Shown: positions 40,256 through 49,463 of the stretch, piece by piece
Layout: each line of letters begins with the position of its first letter
How positions within the stretch are numbered: position 1 is the first letter of the stretch
Origin: Mariprofundus sp. EBB-1
GTDB lineage: Bacteria; Pseudomonadota; Zetaproteobacteria; Mariprofundales; Mariprofundaceae
Direction: 5' to 3'
Length of the DNA stretch: 64,000 bases
Assembly: GCF_003665155.1 (NCBI RefSeq)
Contig: NZ_RCFQ01000009.1
Span: forward strand, 29,442 to 93,441
Translations under genes and position numbers: made by a program
The notes under the pieces: generated by a model
What the model saw: the letters and a program-made list of their open reading frames with translations, nothing else
Told to the model about the DNA's origin: nothing
Database searches by the model: none

Positions 40256-40828
40256 ATGCGACCAACACTCTGGCGCAGCATCAAATGGATTAGTCTGGGC
40301 ATTTCTGTTTCCAGTATTGTGCTGGCCATTGTACTACTGGGCATGTCTGGCCCGGAACAGGCTACCTCCACAACCGCAACAGAAGAACCGAACACCCAGG
40401 TGGAAAGTCCGGTGATGGTCGAAAGAAAAGACGGCAATGTGGTTTGGACACTGCGGGCAGAGGAAGCCAATCAACAGCTCGATGGTAATATGCAACTCAC
40501 ACACCCGACCCTAGAGCTCTATACCGAAAACCAGCAGAAGATCATCATTGTCAGTCAAAAGGCATGGTTCAACCCCATCACGCGAAATCTGCGTTTCGAA
40601 AAGGATGTATTCATCCGTTATAATGTTTGGAGCGCCTCCTCTGATCTTTTATTGTATATTAGTGATTCTGATGAGCTTCAAATGCCGAACGCATTCAAAA
40701 TATGGGGTAAAAGCATTCAAGCTCACGGGAAAAATATGCACTTGCACCGCGACAGTGAACAGGTCACTGTAGATGAAGGAATCTGGATAGAAGATTCTGA
40801 ACCACAATGGCAAGGAGTGGCACAATAA
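40256..40828 (+). CDS. lptC: LPS export ABC transporter periplasmic protein LptC
   Basis: Single-pass inner-membrane protein (helix at about 10-30) with a periplasmic beta-jellyroll that passes lipopolysaccharide from LptFG to LptA. Recognised by position and pattern: VESPVMVERKDGNVVWTLRAE and LELYTENQQKIIIVSQKAWF are the usual strands. 190 aa. It ends on the base before lptA starts. Confidence 0.9.
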   Translation: MRPTLWRSIKWISLGISVSSIVLAIVLLGMSGPEQATSTTATEEPNTQVESPVMVERKDGNVVWTLRAEEANQQLDGNMQLTHPTLELYTENQQKIIIVSQKAWFNPITRNLRFEKDVFIRYNVWSASSDLLLYISDSDELQMPNAFKIWGKSIQAHGKNMHLHRDSEQVTVDEGIWIEDSEPQWQGVAQ

Positions 40829-41365
40829 ATGTTTCAACAAAATGGCCTTAAAACGATCCATATTCAACTTTTTCTCATCCTCTCCATTGTCTGTTTTCCA
40901 CTGCAGAGCTGGGCAGGATCCATACAGATTGAATCCGGAAAAATGGTTCTACTGCACAAAAGTAATCAGGTGGAATTCACCAAGGACGTGCACTTAATAC
41001 GTGATGAATTTGAACTGTTTTCCGATCGTTTAGTGGCTTATTACAATGACAAAGACCTTGAACGCGCTGAAGCGTTCGGCAACATCAAACTCAAGCAAGG
41101 CGAAGTGACAGGCAGTGCTGATAAAGCCGTTCTCAATCAAAAAAGCAATACGCTCACACTCATCGGCCATGCTCTGCTGGAACAGCATGGTAACCGCCTT
41201 GAAGGTAACAAAATCATTCATGATATCAGCCTTGAAAAAACACAGGTATTCCCTGTTAAAGGTGGCCGCACACATATGACCATCGAATCCAGCGATGATG
41301 GCAATGCCATGCTCCCTTCTGCCCAACCCAGCAAGAAACAACATGCAGGGGATGCAAAAAAATGA
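40829..41365 (+). CDS. lptA: LPS transport periplasmic protein LptA
   Basis: Periplasmic bridge for lipopolysaccharide export. N-terminal signal peptide (ends LQSWAG), then OstA/LptA jellyroll strands (IQIESGKMVLLHKSNQVEFT, LERAEAFGNIKLKQGEVTG). 178 aa. It overlaps lptB by four bases. Confidence 0.93.
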   Translation: MFQQNGLKTIHIQLFLILSIVCFPLQSWAGSIQIESGKMVLLHKSNQVEFTKDVHLIRDEFELFSDRLVAYYNDKDLERAEAFGNIKLKQGEVTGSADKAVLNQKSNTLTLIGHALLEQHGNRLEGNKIIHDISLEKTQVFPVKGGRTHMTIESSDDGNAMLPSAQPSKKQHAGDAKK

Positions 41366-42093
41366 GTACCACTCATCATCTTTCTGCCCATGGCTTGAAT
41401 AAAAGTTACCGTACGAAACAAGTGGTTTCAGATGTTAACCTTGATATCTTTTCCGGCGAATGCATTGGCCTGCTTGGCCCGAATGGAGCGGGAAAAACCA
41501 CCAGCTTTTATATGGTCTGTGGCCTCATTCAGGCCGATAGTGGAGAGATCTCGCTGGATGACACCGATATCACGCACCACCCCATGCACATCCGTGCCCG
41601 AAAAGGTATTGGATATCTGCCTCAGGAAGCCAGTATTTTCCGCAAACTTACTGTACGCGAGAACTTATTGGCCATTTTTGAAACACTGGCGCTGTCTGAC
41701 AGCCAAATCGAAGAGGAACTGGAATCACTGCTAGTCGATTTTGGCATTGAAGCTGTACAGCATCAAAAGGCATTCACCCTCTCCGGTGGTCAGCGTCGCC
41801 GTGCAGAAATTGCTCGTGCACTGGTCACCAAACCAAAATTTTTACTTTTAGATGAGCCTTTTGCCGGCGTGGATCCCATTGCCGTGGAAGATATTCAAAC
41901 CATCATTGCTGATCTGCGCAGCAAGGGCATCGGCATATTGATTACCGATCACAATGTACGCGATACCCTCTCCATTTGTGATCGCGCCTACCTTATGGCC
42001 GACGGTAAAATTTTCATTCAGGGTAAACCTGATGAAATCGTTGATCATCCCGATGCACGCAGGCTTTACCTGGGTGAAAGTTTTTCAATGTGA
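41362..42093 (+). CDS. lptB: LPS export ABC transporter ATP-binding protein LptB
   Basis: ATPase that powers lipopolysaccharide extraction with LptFG. Walker A GPNGAGKTT, Q-loop YLPQEASIFRKLTVREN, signature LSGGQRRRAEIARAL, Walker B FLLLDEPFAGVDP, H-loop ITDHNVRDTL. 243 aa. In many proteobacteria rpoN follows; here ubiX does. Confidence 0.97.
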   Translation: MSTTHHLSAHGLNKSYRTKQVVSDVNLDIFSGECIGLLGPNGAGKTTSFYMVCGLIQADSGEISLDDTDITHHPMHIRARKGIGYLPQEASIFRKLTVRENLLAIFETLALSDSQIEEELESLLVDFGIEAVQHQKAFTLSGGQRRRAEIARALVTKPKFLLLDEPFAGVDPIAVEDIQTIIADLRSKGIGILITDHNVRDTLSICDRAYLMADGKIFIQGKPDEIVDHPDARRLYLGESFSM

Positions 42094-42133
42094 GTATCTG
42101 TTTATAATTCACAATAGTAACAATGATTTCCTC

Positions 42134-42163
42134 ATGCCACACAAGCTTGTAGCGTTGTGGCAT
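42134..42163 (+). other. Stem-loop between lptB and ubiX
   Basis: ATGCCACA (42134-42141) and TGTGGCAT (42156-42163) form an 8-bp stem with a 14-base loop in the 94-base gap. It has no T-run, so it could be an mRNA-stabilising or attenuating structure rather than a full terminator. Confidence 0.4.
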
Positions 42164-42187
42164 TGATTATGGAGTGAAACATACACA

Positions 42188-42808
42188 GTGATAAAACAAC
42201 CACAGGCCGAACAATCCATTGTAGTCGCTATCACTGGCGCTTCTGGCTGCGCCTATGCCTTGCGCCTGATCCAGCGCTTGTCTCAGGCAGGTGTATTACA
42301 ACACATACTGCTTTCCGATGCGGCCAGAGTCGTGTTCAAACAAGAAGCTGATCTCCAATTGCCTGATGATACCGCATCCACAGCCCTGTCACTGGCCGGT
42401 CACCTCAACATACCTGTCGAATCTATACGCTGTTACAGCTTGAACGACTGGTTCTCACCTACCGCATCCGGCTCTGCCGGCATCAGAAAAATGGTCGTAG
42501 TGCCCTGCTCCATGGGTACATTAGCACGCATTGCATGTGGCGCATCAGATAATCTGATTGAACGGGCTGCCGATGTCATACTCAAAGAACGTCGGCAACT
42601 CATTCTTGTACCAAGAGAGACTCCGCTCTCCAGCATTCATCTTGAAAACATGCTCAAACTCTCTCAAATGGGCGCACATATCATTCCCGCCATGCCCGGT
42701 TTTTATCATAGGCCTGAAACCCTCGATGATATTATTAATTTCCTGGTTGATCGTATTCTTGATCATCTGGATATTCATAATCCGGAGGCCAAGAAATGGG
42801 GGCAATAA
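42188..42808 (+). CDS. ubiX: Flavin prenyltransferase UbiX
   Basis: Makes the prenylated FMN cofactor for UbiD-type decarboxylases used in ubiquinone synthesis. N-terminal AITGASGCAYALRLI and the C-terminal VPRETPLSSIHLENML are family hallmarks; VVPCSMGTLARIACGASDNLIERAADV is the middle signature. 206 aa. The start is GTG at 42188. It is followed with a 13-base overlap by a lipoprotein and then ubiK. Confidence 0.95.
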   Translation: MIKQPQAEQSIVVAITGASGCAYALRLIQRLSQAGVLQHILLSDAARVVFKQEADLQLPDDTASTALSLAGHLNIPVESIRCYSLNDWFSPTASGSAGIRKMVVVPCSMGTLARIACGASDNLIERAADVILKERRQLILVPRETPLSSIHLENMLKLSQMGAHIIPAMPGFYHRPETLDDIINFLVDRILDHLDIHNPEAKKWGQ

Positions 42809-43431
42809 AACCGCACCAATCACTCCGTCACACCCCCTTGACCCTTTTCTTGCTACTCTCATGCGCTCTATCCGGCTGCACAGCAGTTACGGCAGTCTCT
42901 GCAATACCAGGTACGCTTTATGGTGCAGTCTCCGATCAATTTTCCAGTGAAGAAGTCAGCTTTCCATACAGTATCCGCGCCTGTCTCGTAGCAATACAAG
43001 ACAGTCTTAAAAGCATGCGTCTTGCTATCGACATACTGGAAATTCAACCGGACGGCGGCTATGGCATTGCCTTTAACAATAAAAAGCTGAATGGTAAAAT
43101 CACCTTAATCAAACAAACCGAAAGCCTGACCACCATCAAGATCAGCGTTAAATCTATGACTCGTGAGGAGTCAATTGAAGATGCCGTCATCAAAATGGTA
43201 GAAACCACATTAAAGAATCAAATCCAAACAGCCAAATTTCAACTCGCTGCCTATCAAGATCTACGGGCGCTGCCGTCAACCACATCACAACATCTCGGTT
43301 GGTTTCGTCCCGGGGCAATGCTTGATGCAAGTAAAAGTGATGTGGATGGCTGGTTAACAGTAGCACTACCATCGGGTGAGTCAGGCTATGTTCAAGGTGA
43401 ATTCGGTCACCATAAAACAGTTTCAAGATAA
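42796..43431 (+). CDS. DUF3568-like lipoprotein with C-terminal SH3-like segment
   Basis: 211-aa predicted lipoprotein: lipobox ALSGC (Cys near 28), then a DUF3568-type domain of about 100 residues, and a C-terminal SH3-like segment (MLDASKSDVDGWLTVALPSGESGYVQGEF). Function unknown. The overlap with ubiX suggests co-translation, not necessarily a shared role. Confidence 0.75.
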   Translation: MGAIKPHQSLRHTPLTLFLLLSCALSGCTAVTAVSAIPGTLYGAVSDQFSSEEVSFPYSIRACLVAIQDSLKSMRLAIDILEIQPDGGYGIAFNNKKLNGKITLIKQTESLTTIKISVKSMTREESIEDAVIKMVETTLKNQIQTAKFQLAAYQDLRALPSTTSQHLGWFRPGAMLDASKSDVDGWLTVALPSGESGYVQGEFGHHKTVSR

Positions 43432-43458
43432 ATATCAAAAAGAGATATGGAGCAACAC

Positions 43459-43716
43459 ATGACATCAAATAATCAATCCATGGATGATATCGCAGAAAAA
43501 ATTGCCGGTGGCCTACGCATGCTAGGTGGTTTTAAACAGGGCGCTGAGGCTCAAGTGCGCACCATTGTTGAAGGTGCACTATCCCAGTTCGATGTGGTTA
43601 CCCATGAACGCATGCAAGTTCAGGAAGCGATGCTTGGAAAAGCCAGGGATGAGCTCAGCATTCTGGAAAAGAGAATTGCAGAACTTGAAGCTCAGATGAA
43701 GCTACTGACAAAATAA
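43459..43716 (+). CDS. ubiK: Ubiquinone biosynthesis accessory factor UbiK (BMFP family)
   Basis: Short coiled-coil protein (85 aa) of the YqiC/UbiK family, which helps assemble ubiquinone enzymes. The VVTHERMQVQEAMLGKARDEL segment and the final heptads (LEKRIAELEAQMKLL) are typical. Start 43459 is preceded by GGAG at six bases; an ATG four codons earlier lacks that. Its position near ubiX supports the ubiquinone role. Confidence 0.87.
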   Translation: MTSNNQSMDDIAEKIAGGLRMLGGFKQGAEAQVRTIVEGALSQFDVVTHERMQVQEAMLGKARDELSILEKRIAELEAQMKLLTK

Positions 43717-43724
43717 TAACTAAT

Positions 43725-43750
43725 GAGGCACCTTTTCGTGCCTCTCTGTG
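43725..43750 (+). terminator. Stem-loop after ubiK
   Basis: GAGGCAC and GTGCCTC form a perfect 7-bp stem with a six-base loop nine bases after the ubiK stop; the tail (TCTGTG) has few T, so it is a weak candidate. Confidence 0.45.
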
Positions 43751-43932
43751 AATATAGTGTGTGCATTGCAGATAAGCGTTATATTGGCATTGCTTTCATT
43801 GAATTATTCGGAATACTAAATTATTTCGATTCGCAATGTTAAAGCTGCCACTGAATCAGGCTGGCTCAACTATAAGATCAATATTGAGGAGTACGCTGAT
43901 TCACATGATAACAGATAGCCAGATGATACATC

Positions 43933-44184
43933 ATGTATGATACGATAATGATTTTGGCACTACTGTTGTTTATCAATAGTGCCGGTGGCTTCTATATATA
44001 TCTACGTTTTGGCCCTAGAAAGCTCGTAATGGTCCACATGAGCAAAGAAGAGCACAACAGATATCACGAACGACTGCCCCCGATAACCTTGCTCAGCAGT
44101 TTCGGTAGAAAACTGGCTCTGCTCGCCTGTGTAAGCATAGCTATCTCATTATTGCTGTTTTCAAATTTACTACTTGCCATATAA
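43933..44184 (+). CDS. Small two-helix membrane protein
   Basis: 83 aa with two hydrophobic helices (about 4-23 and 61-82) around a basic loop containing HMSKEEHNRYHERL. Family not recognised. No strong ribosome site. The following 300 bases (44185-44484) contain no gene I can support; they hold the 21-bp tandem repeat listed below. Confidence 0.55.
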   Translation: MYDTIMILALLLFINSAGGFYIYLRFGPRKLVMVHMSKEEHNRYHERLPPITLLSSFGRKLALLACVSIAISLLLFSNLLLAI

Positions 44185-44355
44185 ACGAAGGGTTTTCCCG
44201 TAAGCACAAGACAAACCGTGCCTATACTTTTCCCTGCTAATTAGACTGGCAGCAAGCCATTCATCGACATCTCCTTAGCTCATATCAAACATAGGTTCAC
44301 CATATTTAGAAGCCCGGGTAATATCTCCTATTCAGGTGCGACAAAAGGAGTGAGT

Positions 44356-44397
44356 CATTTCAACACACTAATGATGCATTTCAACACACTAGTGATG
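44356..44397 (+). repeat. Two tandem 21-bp copies upstream of the 44485 gene
   Basis: 44356-44376 and 44377-44397 are the same 21 bases except one A/G change (each reads CATTTCAACACACTA then TGATG around the variable base). The end of copy two, running on to 44405, makes GTGATGTATGACAC, an imperfect CRP-like palindrome 80 bases before the next gene. Confidence 0.8.
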
Positions 44398-44484
44398 TAT
44401 GACACATTTCACTGTTTCAGGCCCCTTAGAATATCCATATAGAAGGCTTGGCCCTTCCGATGGTACACAAGATAAGGAGTCCAT

Positions 44485-44934
44485 ATGAAAAACTATCGTC
44501 CTAAAAGACAACAGATATCATTCACACAAAAACTCTTTCATTTAATTACTGTACTGATTCTCGCTACACTTGCGTTTTTCATCACCCCTATTACATCACA
44601 GGCATCCACAGCTGATGAGATCAACAATGAGCGGTTAATGTTAGGATCGCTTTGCGACTGTACTGCTGCTAATGACGATGCTGTTTGTCACATTCCACCT
44701 AACCAGTACGATGTACGACACACCATTCATGTCAATCAATCAGCGATCAATGACCACCTTGCTCATGGTGACACTATGGGCGCATGCCCTGGAGATAAGG
44801 AGAAGCTTGCTTCCATCCAAGATGATCTCGATGGAAGCTGCACATGTGCCGATGGAACCGTTGGTAACTGGTACTACAACTCACCAATCTTAACGCAGGA
44901 TAGCACACTTAAAGATATGTATAGCCGTAGATAA
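44485..44934 (+). CDS. Exported Cys-containing hypothetical protein
   Basis: 149 aa with an N-terminal signal or anchor (LFHLITVLILATLAFFITPI, likely cleaved after QAS). The mature part has six Cys (LCDC, VCH, ACPG, CTC) that could pair in the periplasm. Not recognised. AAGGAG stands six bases before the ATG, so the start is firm. Confidence 0.7.
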   Translation: MKNYRPKRQQISFTQKLFHLITVLILATLAFFITPITSQASTADEINNERLMLGSLCDCTAANDDAVCHIPPNQYDVRHTIHVNQSAINDHLAHGDTMGACPGDKEKLASIQDDLDGSCTCADGTVGNWYYNSPILTQDSTLKDMYSRR

Positions 44935-44947
44935 TGACTACACCGAG

Positions 44948-45000
44948 CTTAGCTAAGCCTACGGCTGTCCTGGTTCTCCACTTCTGACAGGACAGTCGTA
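44948..45000. other. Inverted repeats after the 44485 gene
   Basis: CTTAGCTAAG (44948-44957) is a perfect palindrome, followed by a 13-bp inverted repeat with one mismatch (44960-44972 with 44988-45000). No T-run follows, so terminator function is unproven. The rest of the gap to 45204 shows nothing else. Confidence 0.45.
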
Positions 45001-45203
45001 GCACTAACCACCGTTCAATGCGTATAAAGAAATGCATGCAAATGCCCCTCCCCTAAAACAAACGCTGTCAGAAAAAAATCACTACCACATAAATGAAATA
45101 GCCAAATCCCCTGCTCTTGATTACTCTGCGGCTACTCAAGTAGAAAATAACAGCGTCACATCTATTGAGCCCATCGCTACAAACATCGCCTTTAGGTACT
45201 GAT

Positions 45204-45491
45204 ATGAAATTGAAGAACAGAGATTTTCCTGACAACCCATTTTTATATACCTATGCCATCATCATGATTTCAGCAGGTCTGGTCATGCTAGCCGCTACCG
45301 GTCTATCTATTTGGCAGGAAAACTGGCTCTGGTTTGCAGGTGGTTTAATCATCTCCATTGTCATTTTTGTAGTCTTAAACAAGAAATGTCTGCGTGAACT
45401 TTCCTGTCCCAAATGCAAAAAACATATCGCTTTTGAGGCAGGCTCAGGTGTTGTCTGTAAAAAATGCAAAATAGCCTGGCAATTAAACTAA
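45204..45491 (+). CDS. Small membrane protein with C-terminal zinc ribbon
   Basis: 95 aa: two membrane helices (about 15-35 and 41-58) then a rubredoxin-like zinc ribbon with two Cys pairs (CPKC and CKKC). The start at 45204 is preferred over one 13 codons upstream. Unknown function; the ribbon is seen directly, the zinc is inferred. Confidence 0.65.
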   Translation: MKLKNRDFPDNPFLYTYAIIMISAGLVMLAATGLSIWQENWLWFAGGLIISIVIFVVLNKKCLRELSCPKCKKHIAFEAGSGVVCKKCKIAWQLN

Positions 45492-45650
45492 GCGCATCAA
45501 TCATCGAAGCTATTTGGCAGATACTTTTTTCCACCCTTTAATCACTTTTCAATAATCCCGCGCCCCATCACCCTATTAACTTTCAGGTTCGTTTAAGGTT
45601 CAACGACAAGTATTCGCATATACATTAATACATCAAGAGGCATTCAATAT

Positions 45651-46217
45651 ATGAACAAAACAATAAAATCATCCCTGACACTGTGCATGATGCTTGCATT
45701 TGGAACAGCAGCACATGCTTCAGATCCTTATGTAGGCACTGGATTTGGCGCATTTAATCTGGGTACAGGCATTAGCAAAAAAGCTGTTGCAGGTGGTTAT
45801 ATTCAGGTAGGTGATGATTTTTCCGAATTCGTTGGGGCTGAACTACGCCTTGGTGCTTCTGGTAAAACAGGTGAAGAGCTAACAGCTCAGCCAAGAACCC
45901 GTATTGATTATTTTGGTGCTGCATTTATTAAGCCCAAATATGATATCAATGATCAGTGGATGGCATATGGCCTAATCGGCGTTGCAACACTTAAAGCAAG
46001 TTACAGCCAGGGAGCATTCCCTAAGCAGAAAAAGACACGTACCGGTTATGCCTACGGAGCGGGTATACAGTATCGCATTGCAGACAACTACAGCATCGGT
46101 GCTGAATGGTCTCACATGCTGAGCAAACCAAAAACTACTGCTACAACGATCAACACCAACTTTAAAGGGCTCGAATCAAGCATGTTTACTCTGAGTGCAA
46201 AGTACTATATTTATTAA
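45651..46217 (+). CDS. Outer-membrane beta-barrel protein (OmpW/porin-like)
   Basis: 188 aa: signal peptide (cleavage after HA-SD), then amphipathic beta strands (GYIQVGDDFSEFVGAELRLG, YDINDQWMAYGLIG, YSIGAEWSHML) and a C-terminal strand ending AKYYIY, consistent with BAM-inserted barrels. Small eight-stranded barrel of the outer-membrane protein beta-barrel type; transport role unknown. Confidence 0.8.
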   Translation: MNKTIKSSLTLCMMLAFGTAAHASDPYVGTGFGAFNLGTGISKKAVAGGYIQVGDDFSEFVGAELRLGASGKTGEELTAQPRTRIDYFGAAFIKPKYDINDQWMAYGLIGVATLKASYSQGAFPKQKKTRTGYAYGAGIQYRIADNYSIGAEWSHMLSKPKTTATTINTNFKGLESSMFTLSAKYYIY

Positions 46218-46293
46218 GGAAAATCTGATTTATTCAGTGCTTCTTTAGGCCACCCTTTTTCTCCCTCCCCCCCTTCTGAATGGGGTGGCCACC

Positions 46294-46326
46294 AAAGAGG
46301 TGGAAGCGAAAGCTTCCACCTCTTTT
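46294..46326. terminator. Strong bidirectional terminator between the OMP gene and mog
   Basis: A perfect 14-bp stem (AAAGAGGTGGAAGC with its complement) closed by a GAAA tetraloop and flanked by A- and T-runs, between convergent stops. Confidence 0.93.
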
Positions 46327-46364
46327 TCTTGCTTTCACAGGAATCAACAAACTATATCATTCGA

Positions 46365-46895
46365 TTACTTTTTCTTAGGTCGAAACACCTTGCACTGCTT
46401 CGGATCAGCAATCAGAAATGGACCTTCAACCAGGTCGATACAATAGGGTACCGCTGGAAATACCGCGTTCAGGCAATCATCAATAGCCGATGGTTTACCC
46501 GGTAGATTAATCATCAATGACTTGCCACGAACACCAGCTGTCTGACGCGATAAAATCGCCGTAGGTACAAACTTGAGTGACTCCTGACGCATCAATTCAC
46601 CAAAGCCCGGCATCATCTTCTCACATACGTTTTCAGTTGCTTCAGGCGTGACATCGCGTACTGCCGGCCCTGTACCACCGGTGGTCACAATCAGGCAACA
46701 GCCCTCATCATCCGCCAACGCTTTCAGAGTGGCTTCGATACCATCCTGATCATCAGGAATAACGCGGCTCACAGCCTGCCAATCTGATGTCAGCACGCGC
46801 TCAAACCAGGCCAGCATCGCAGGCCCGCCCAGATCCTCATACTCACCACGGCTGGCTCGATCTGAAACGGTAATAAATCCAATTTTCGCGTTCAT
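46365..46895 (-). CDS. mog: Molybdopterin adenylyltransferase
   Basis: Adenylates molybdopterin in molybdenum-cofactor synthesis. MogA/MoaB-type motifs: GFITVSDRASRGEY, TTGGTGPAVRDVTPEA, and NLPGKPSAIDDCL. 176 aa, closer in length to Mog than MoaB. No other moa/mod genes are in the window. The 190 bases between it and the sigma-factor gene show nothing. Confidence 0.92.
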   Translation of the reverse strand: MNAKIGFITVSDRASRGEYEDLGGPAMLAWFERVLTSDWQAVSRVIPDDQDGIEATLKALADDEGCCLIVTTGGTGPAVRDVTPEATENVCEKMMPGFGELMRQESLKFVPTAILSRQTAGVRGKSLMINLPGKPSAIDDCLNAVFPAVPYCIDLVEGPFLIADPKQCKVFRPKKK

Positions 46896-47085
46896 TTTTT
46901 AATCCTTTTTGGCCACAGATATATAAATTAAACACAGACGAAAAATAATCTGTCTTATCCTTATTCCAATGCAGCGCATACAATATTTTTAAACCCAAAG
47001 CGTACAGGCTTTAGACCCACATAACCTTTTATATCAATTTATCTCAACACTCTGTTATTGTGAAACGAGCCGGTAGCAACCCCGC

Positions 47086-47931
47086 CTACTCCCCAATTGT
47101 CATATCTTCACTAAACTGTTTCATCTTCTTTAAGGAGCGCGCTTCGAGTTGTCGCACCCGCTCTATCGAAATACCAAACTCCTCTGCCAACTGTTTTAAC
47201 GTTGCAGGTGGTTCGATCAGGTGGCGCTGCTGAATAATATATCGATCCCGAGCTGATAACACCGACATCGCCTGCTGCAACTGATTACGGGTAGAATCAC
47301 CCCAATCCTTGTCAGCCAATAGTTGTTCAGGTGTATCTGCAGGCGATGGCAATTCCAGCACATGCCCATCCTCTTCTGTAGCCGCATCAAGCGAGTAATC
47401 ACGCTGTAAAAAAGAAGAGGCAATGGCCTGATACGATTTACCACTTGTGCCATGTGACTCGGCCACCGTTTCCAGATCTCTGCCTTCAAGTGCAGCAATG
47501 GCGTGTTCAGCCTTCTGCAAGCCTGCAAAAATACGCCGTTGCAGTTTATTGGTACCCATTTTGACGATGCTCCATGAGCGCAGAATAAAATCGTGGATCG
47601 AGGCACGTATCCAGTAAGAAGCAAAGGTTTTCAGCCTGAAACCACGCTCGGGATCAAAGCGTTTTACGGCATGCATCAAACCCAGCGTGCCCTCCTGAAT
47701 CAGATCTTCCTCAGGCAGTCCGAAATGGCGATATTCACGCACGATAGCTGCCACGCTGTGCAGATTGGCATTGATCAACTCCTGAACAGATGCCAGATCA
47801 TGGTCACGATGCCATTTGCGTGCCAGCTCCTCTTCTGTCTGCCTGTCCAGCTTGGGAATTCTGCGCAGCTCCTGATAAAACATATCAAGGCTGGTCAGCG
47901 ACTTCAGCGCACTGTTATTCGTCAATGACAT
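47086..47931 (-). CDS. rpoH: Heat-shock sigma factor RpoH
   Basis: Sigma-70 family factor of the sigma-32 type, 281 aa. Region 2 contains EEDLIQEGTLGLMHAVKRFDP and YWIRASIHDFILRSWSIVKMGTNKLQRRIF, where the RpoH box is expected; region 4 has the helix-turn-helix TLKQLAEEFGISIERVRQLE. The start at 47931 has GAGGG close by; 17 in-frame codons upstream (to 47982) are unlike RpoH. An upstream AU-rich leader might form a heat sensor, but I cannot show this. Confidence 0.92.
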   Translation of the reverse strand: MSLTNNSALKSLTSLDMFYQELRRIPKLDRQTEEELARKWHRDHDLASVQELINANLHSVAAIVREYRHFGLPEEDLIQEGTLGLMHAVKRFDPERGFRLKTFASYWIRASIHDFILRSWSIVKMGTNKLQRRIFAGLQKAEHAIAALEGRDLETVAESHGTSGKSYQAIASSFLQRDYSLDAATEEDGHVLELPSPADTPEQLLADKDWGDSTRNQLQQAMSVLSARDRYIIQQRHLIEPPATLKQLAEEFGISIERVRQLEARSLKKMKQFSEDMTIGE

Positions 47932-48132
47932 CCTCCCTCGTGATATACCAATCAACGTACTGCAAAAGCATAAAATCGTCAAATCAATACGACTCTTCGC
48001 TCCTTATTTCAGGAGTCTGACATGATAACCGTTCACAAATCTTTACATAACAGAAATCTTCAGGAAACAGAGTAGCTCTAATATTCCCCCTGTGCTTCAG
48101 ACAAACAATAAAAAACACAGGAGATAATCATC

Positions 48133-48693
48133 ATGACAGAACATACAGAAGAGAAAACAGAACAGCATCAACACGAAACAGACAGATCCAAAAAATGCTG
48201 TAAAGGCCATCATAAGTGTCGCCGATTAGGCAGAGCCATATTTGGTATTTTAGCAATTGTCGGCATTGTTGCATTGGCGGGTGCTGCTTTCGGCTCATCG
48301 TGCGGATATGCGGGTTGGCATCATGGCGGCCATCACTGGAGTGAAGTCGATTCCGCCAAACAGATGAATCGGATGACAGAGCGACTTATCGAGCATGTCG
48401 ATACCACTCCCGCCCAAGAGCAGCAGATCAAGACCATCACCAGCAGCTACCTGCCTCAAATCCAGACCATGAAAGGAGGTCATCTGAACAGTCGCAACGA
48501 ACTTACAAAGACACTCACACAGGAACATATCAACAGAGCTGAATTGGAAAATGTACGCCAGGATGCACTCTCTTTAGTGAATAAAAACAGTAAAGTAGTC
48601 ATACAGATGCTGGCCGATATTGCAGATGTGTTAACACACGAGCAGCGCCTGACTCTGGCGGCTGAATTCGCTGAATTTCACCATTCACACTAA
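48133..48693 (+). CDS. Spy/CpxP/ZraP-like periplasmic protein with His/Cys-rich N-terminus
   Basis: 186 aa. A cytoplasmic N-terminus very rich in His, Cys and Glu (EEKTEQHQHETDRSKKCCKG and HHKC) precedes a membrane helix (about 33-52); the periplasmic part is helical with Spy-like LTHEQRLTLAAEFAEF at the end (LTxxQ motif). Proteins like this bind metal or damp Cpx-type sensors. Followed by a response regulator (76 bases) and kinase on the same strand, forming an envelope-stress module. Confidence 0.82.
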   Translation: MTEHTEEKTEQHQHETDRSKKCCKGHHKCRRLGRAIFGILAIVGIVALAGAAFGSSCGYAGWHHGGHHWSEVDSAKQMNRMTERLIEHVDTTPAQEQQIKTITSSYLPQIQTMKGGHLNSRNELTKTLTQEHINRAELENVRQDALSLVNKNSKVVIQMLADIADVLTHEQRLTLAAEFAEFHHSH

Positions 48694-48769
48694 ATCCCAT
48701 AGTCATGCTGCCGGTTCAAACATATACTGGCAGCATGACCACAGGTGATCCATTAGGCGACATATACCC

Positions 48770-49453
48770 ATGCCAAGCATTCTGATTATTGAAGACGACA
48801 GAGAGCAATCGCAAATGCTCTCCGATTATCTATCGGGTGAACATATGGAAATTATCACCTGCCCCACAGGAATTGATGGTCTGACTCTGTTGCGCGATGA
48901 ACCCTTTGATGCGCTGATTCTCGATGTCGGCCTACCTGATATCGATGGTTTTGAGGTTTGTCGACAGGTCAGAACCTTCTCGCAACTGCCCATACTGATG
49001 CTGACTGCTCGCGGCGATGCAATGGATCGCATTATAGGGCTTGAAATTGGTGCCGATGATTATCTGCCCAAACCCTTTAACCCGCGTGAACTGCTGGCCC
49101 GTCTGCGTGCCATTCTTCGTCGCACACAACATACTCACCAGAGCAGTGCGCTGCGTTTTGGCCGTTTGGAAATCCATCCGGATGCACACGCGGTATATCT
49201 TGATGGAGAGATGATCAATCTCACCGGCTACCAGTTTGATCTGCTCTCTGTGCTGGTGAACCATGCAGGCCGTGTGATGTCACGCGATCAACTGATGGAT
49301 GCGCTCAAAGGGCATGAGCTTGAATCCTTTGATCGCAGTATTGATGTGCATATTTCTCGCATTCGCGGCCAAATTGAAGATGATCCGAAAAAACCACGTC
49401 GCATTCTCACCATTCGCGGCACCGGTTATGTCTTCGCCCGGCAGCAGGATTAG
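48770..49453 (+). CDS. OmpR-family response regulator (CpxR-like)
   Basis: 227 aa: receiver with Asp52 (LILDVGLP) and Lys in YLPKPFN, then a winged-helix DNA-binding domain (RDQLMDALKGHELESFDRSIDVHISRIRGQI). The DNA-binding end reads like CpxR. The Spy-like gene upstream and the kinase ten bases downstream support a Cpx-type role. Confidence 0.92.
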   Translation: MPSILIIEDDREQSQMLSDYLSGEHMEIITCPTGIDGLTLLRDEPFDALILDVGLPDIDGFEVCRQVRTFSQLPILMLTARGDAMDRIIGLEIGADDYLPKPFNPRELLARLRAILRRTQHTHQSSALRFGRLEIHPDAHAVYLDGEMINLTGYQFDLLSVLVNHAGRVMSRDQLMDALKGHELESFDRSIDVHISRIRGQIEDDPKKPRRILTIRGTGYVFARQQD

Positions 49454-49463
49454 GAAGAGTACC

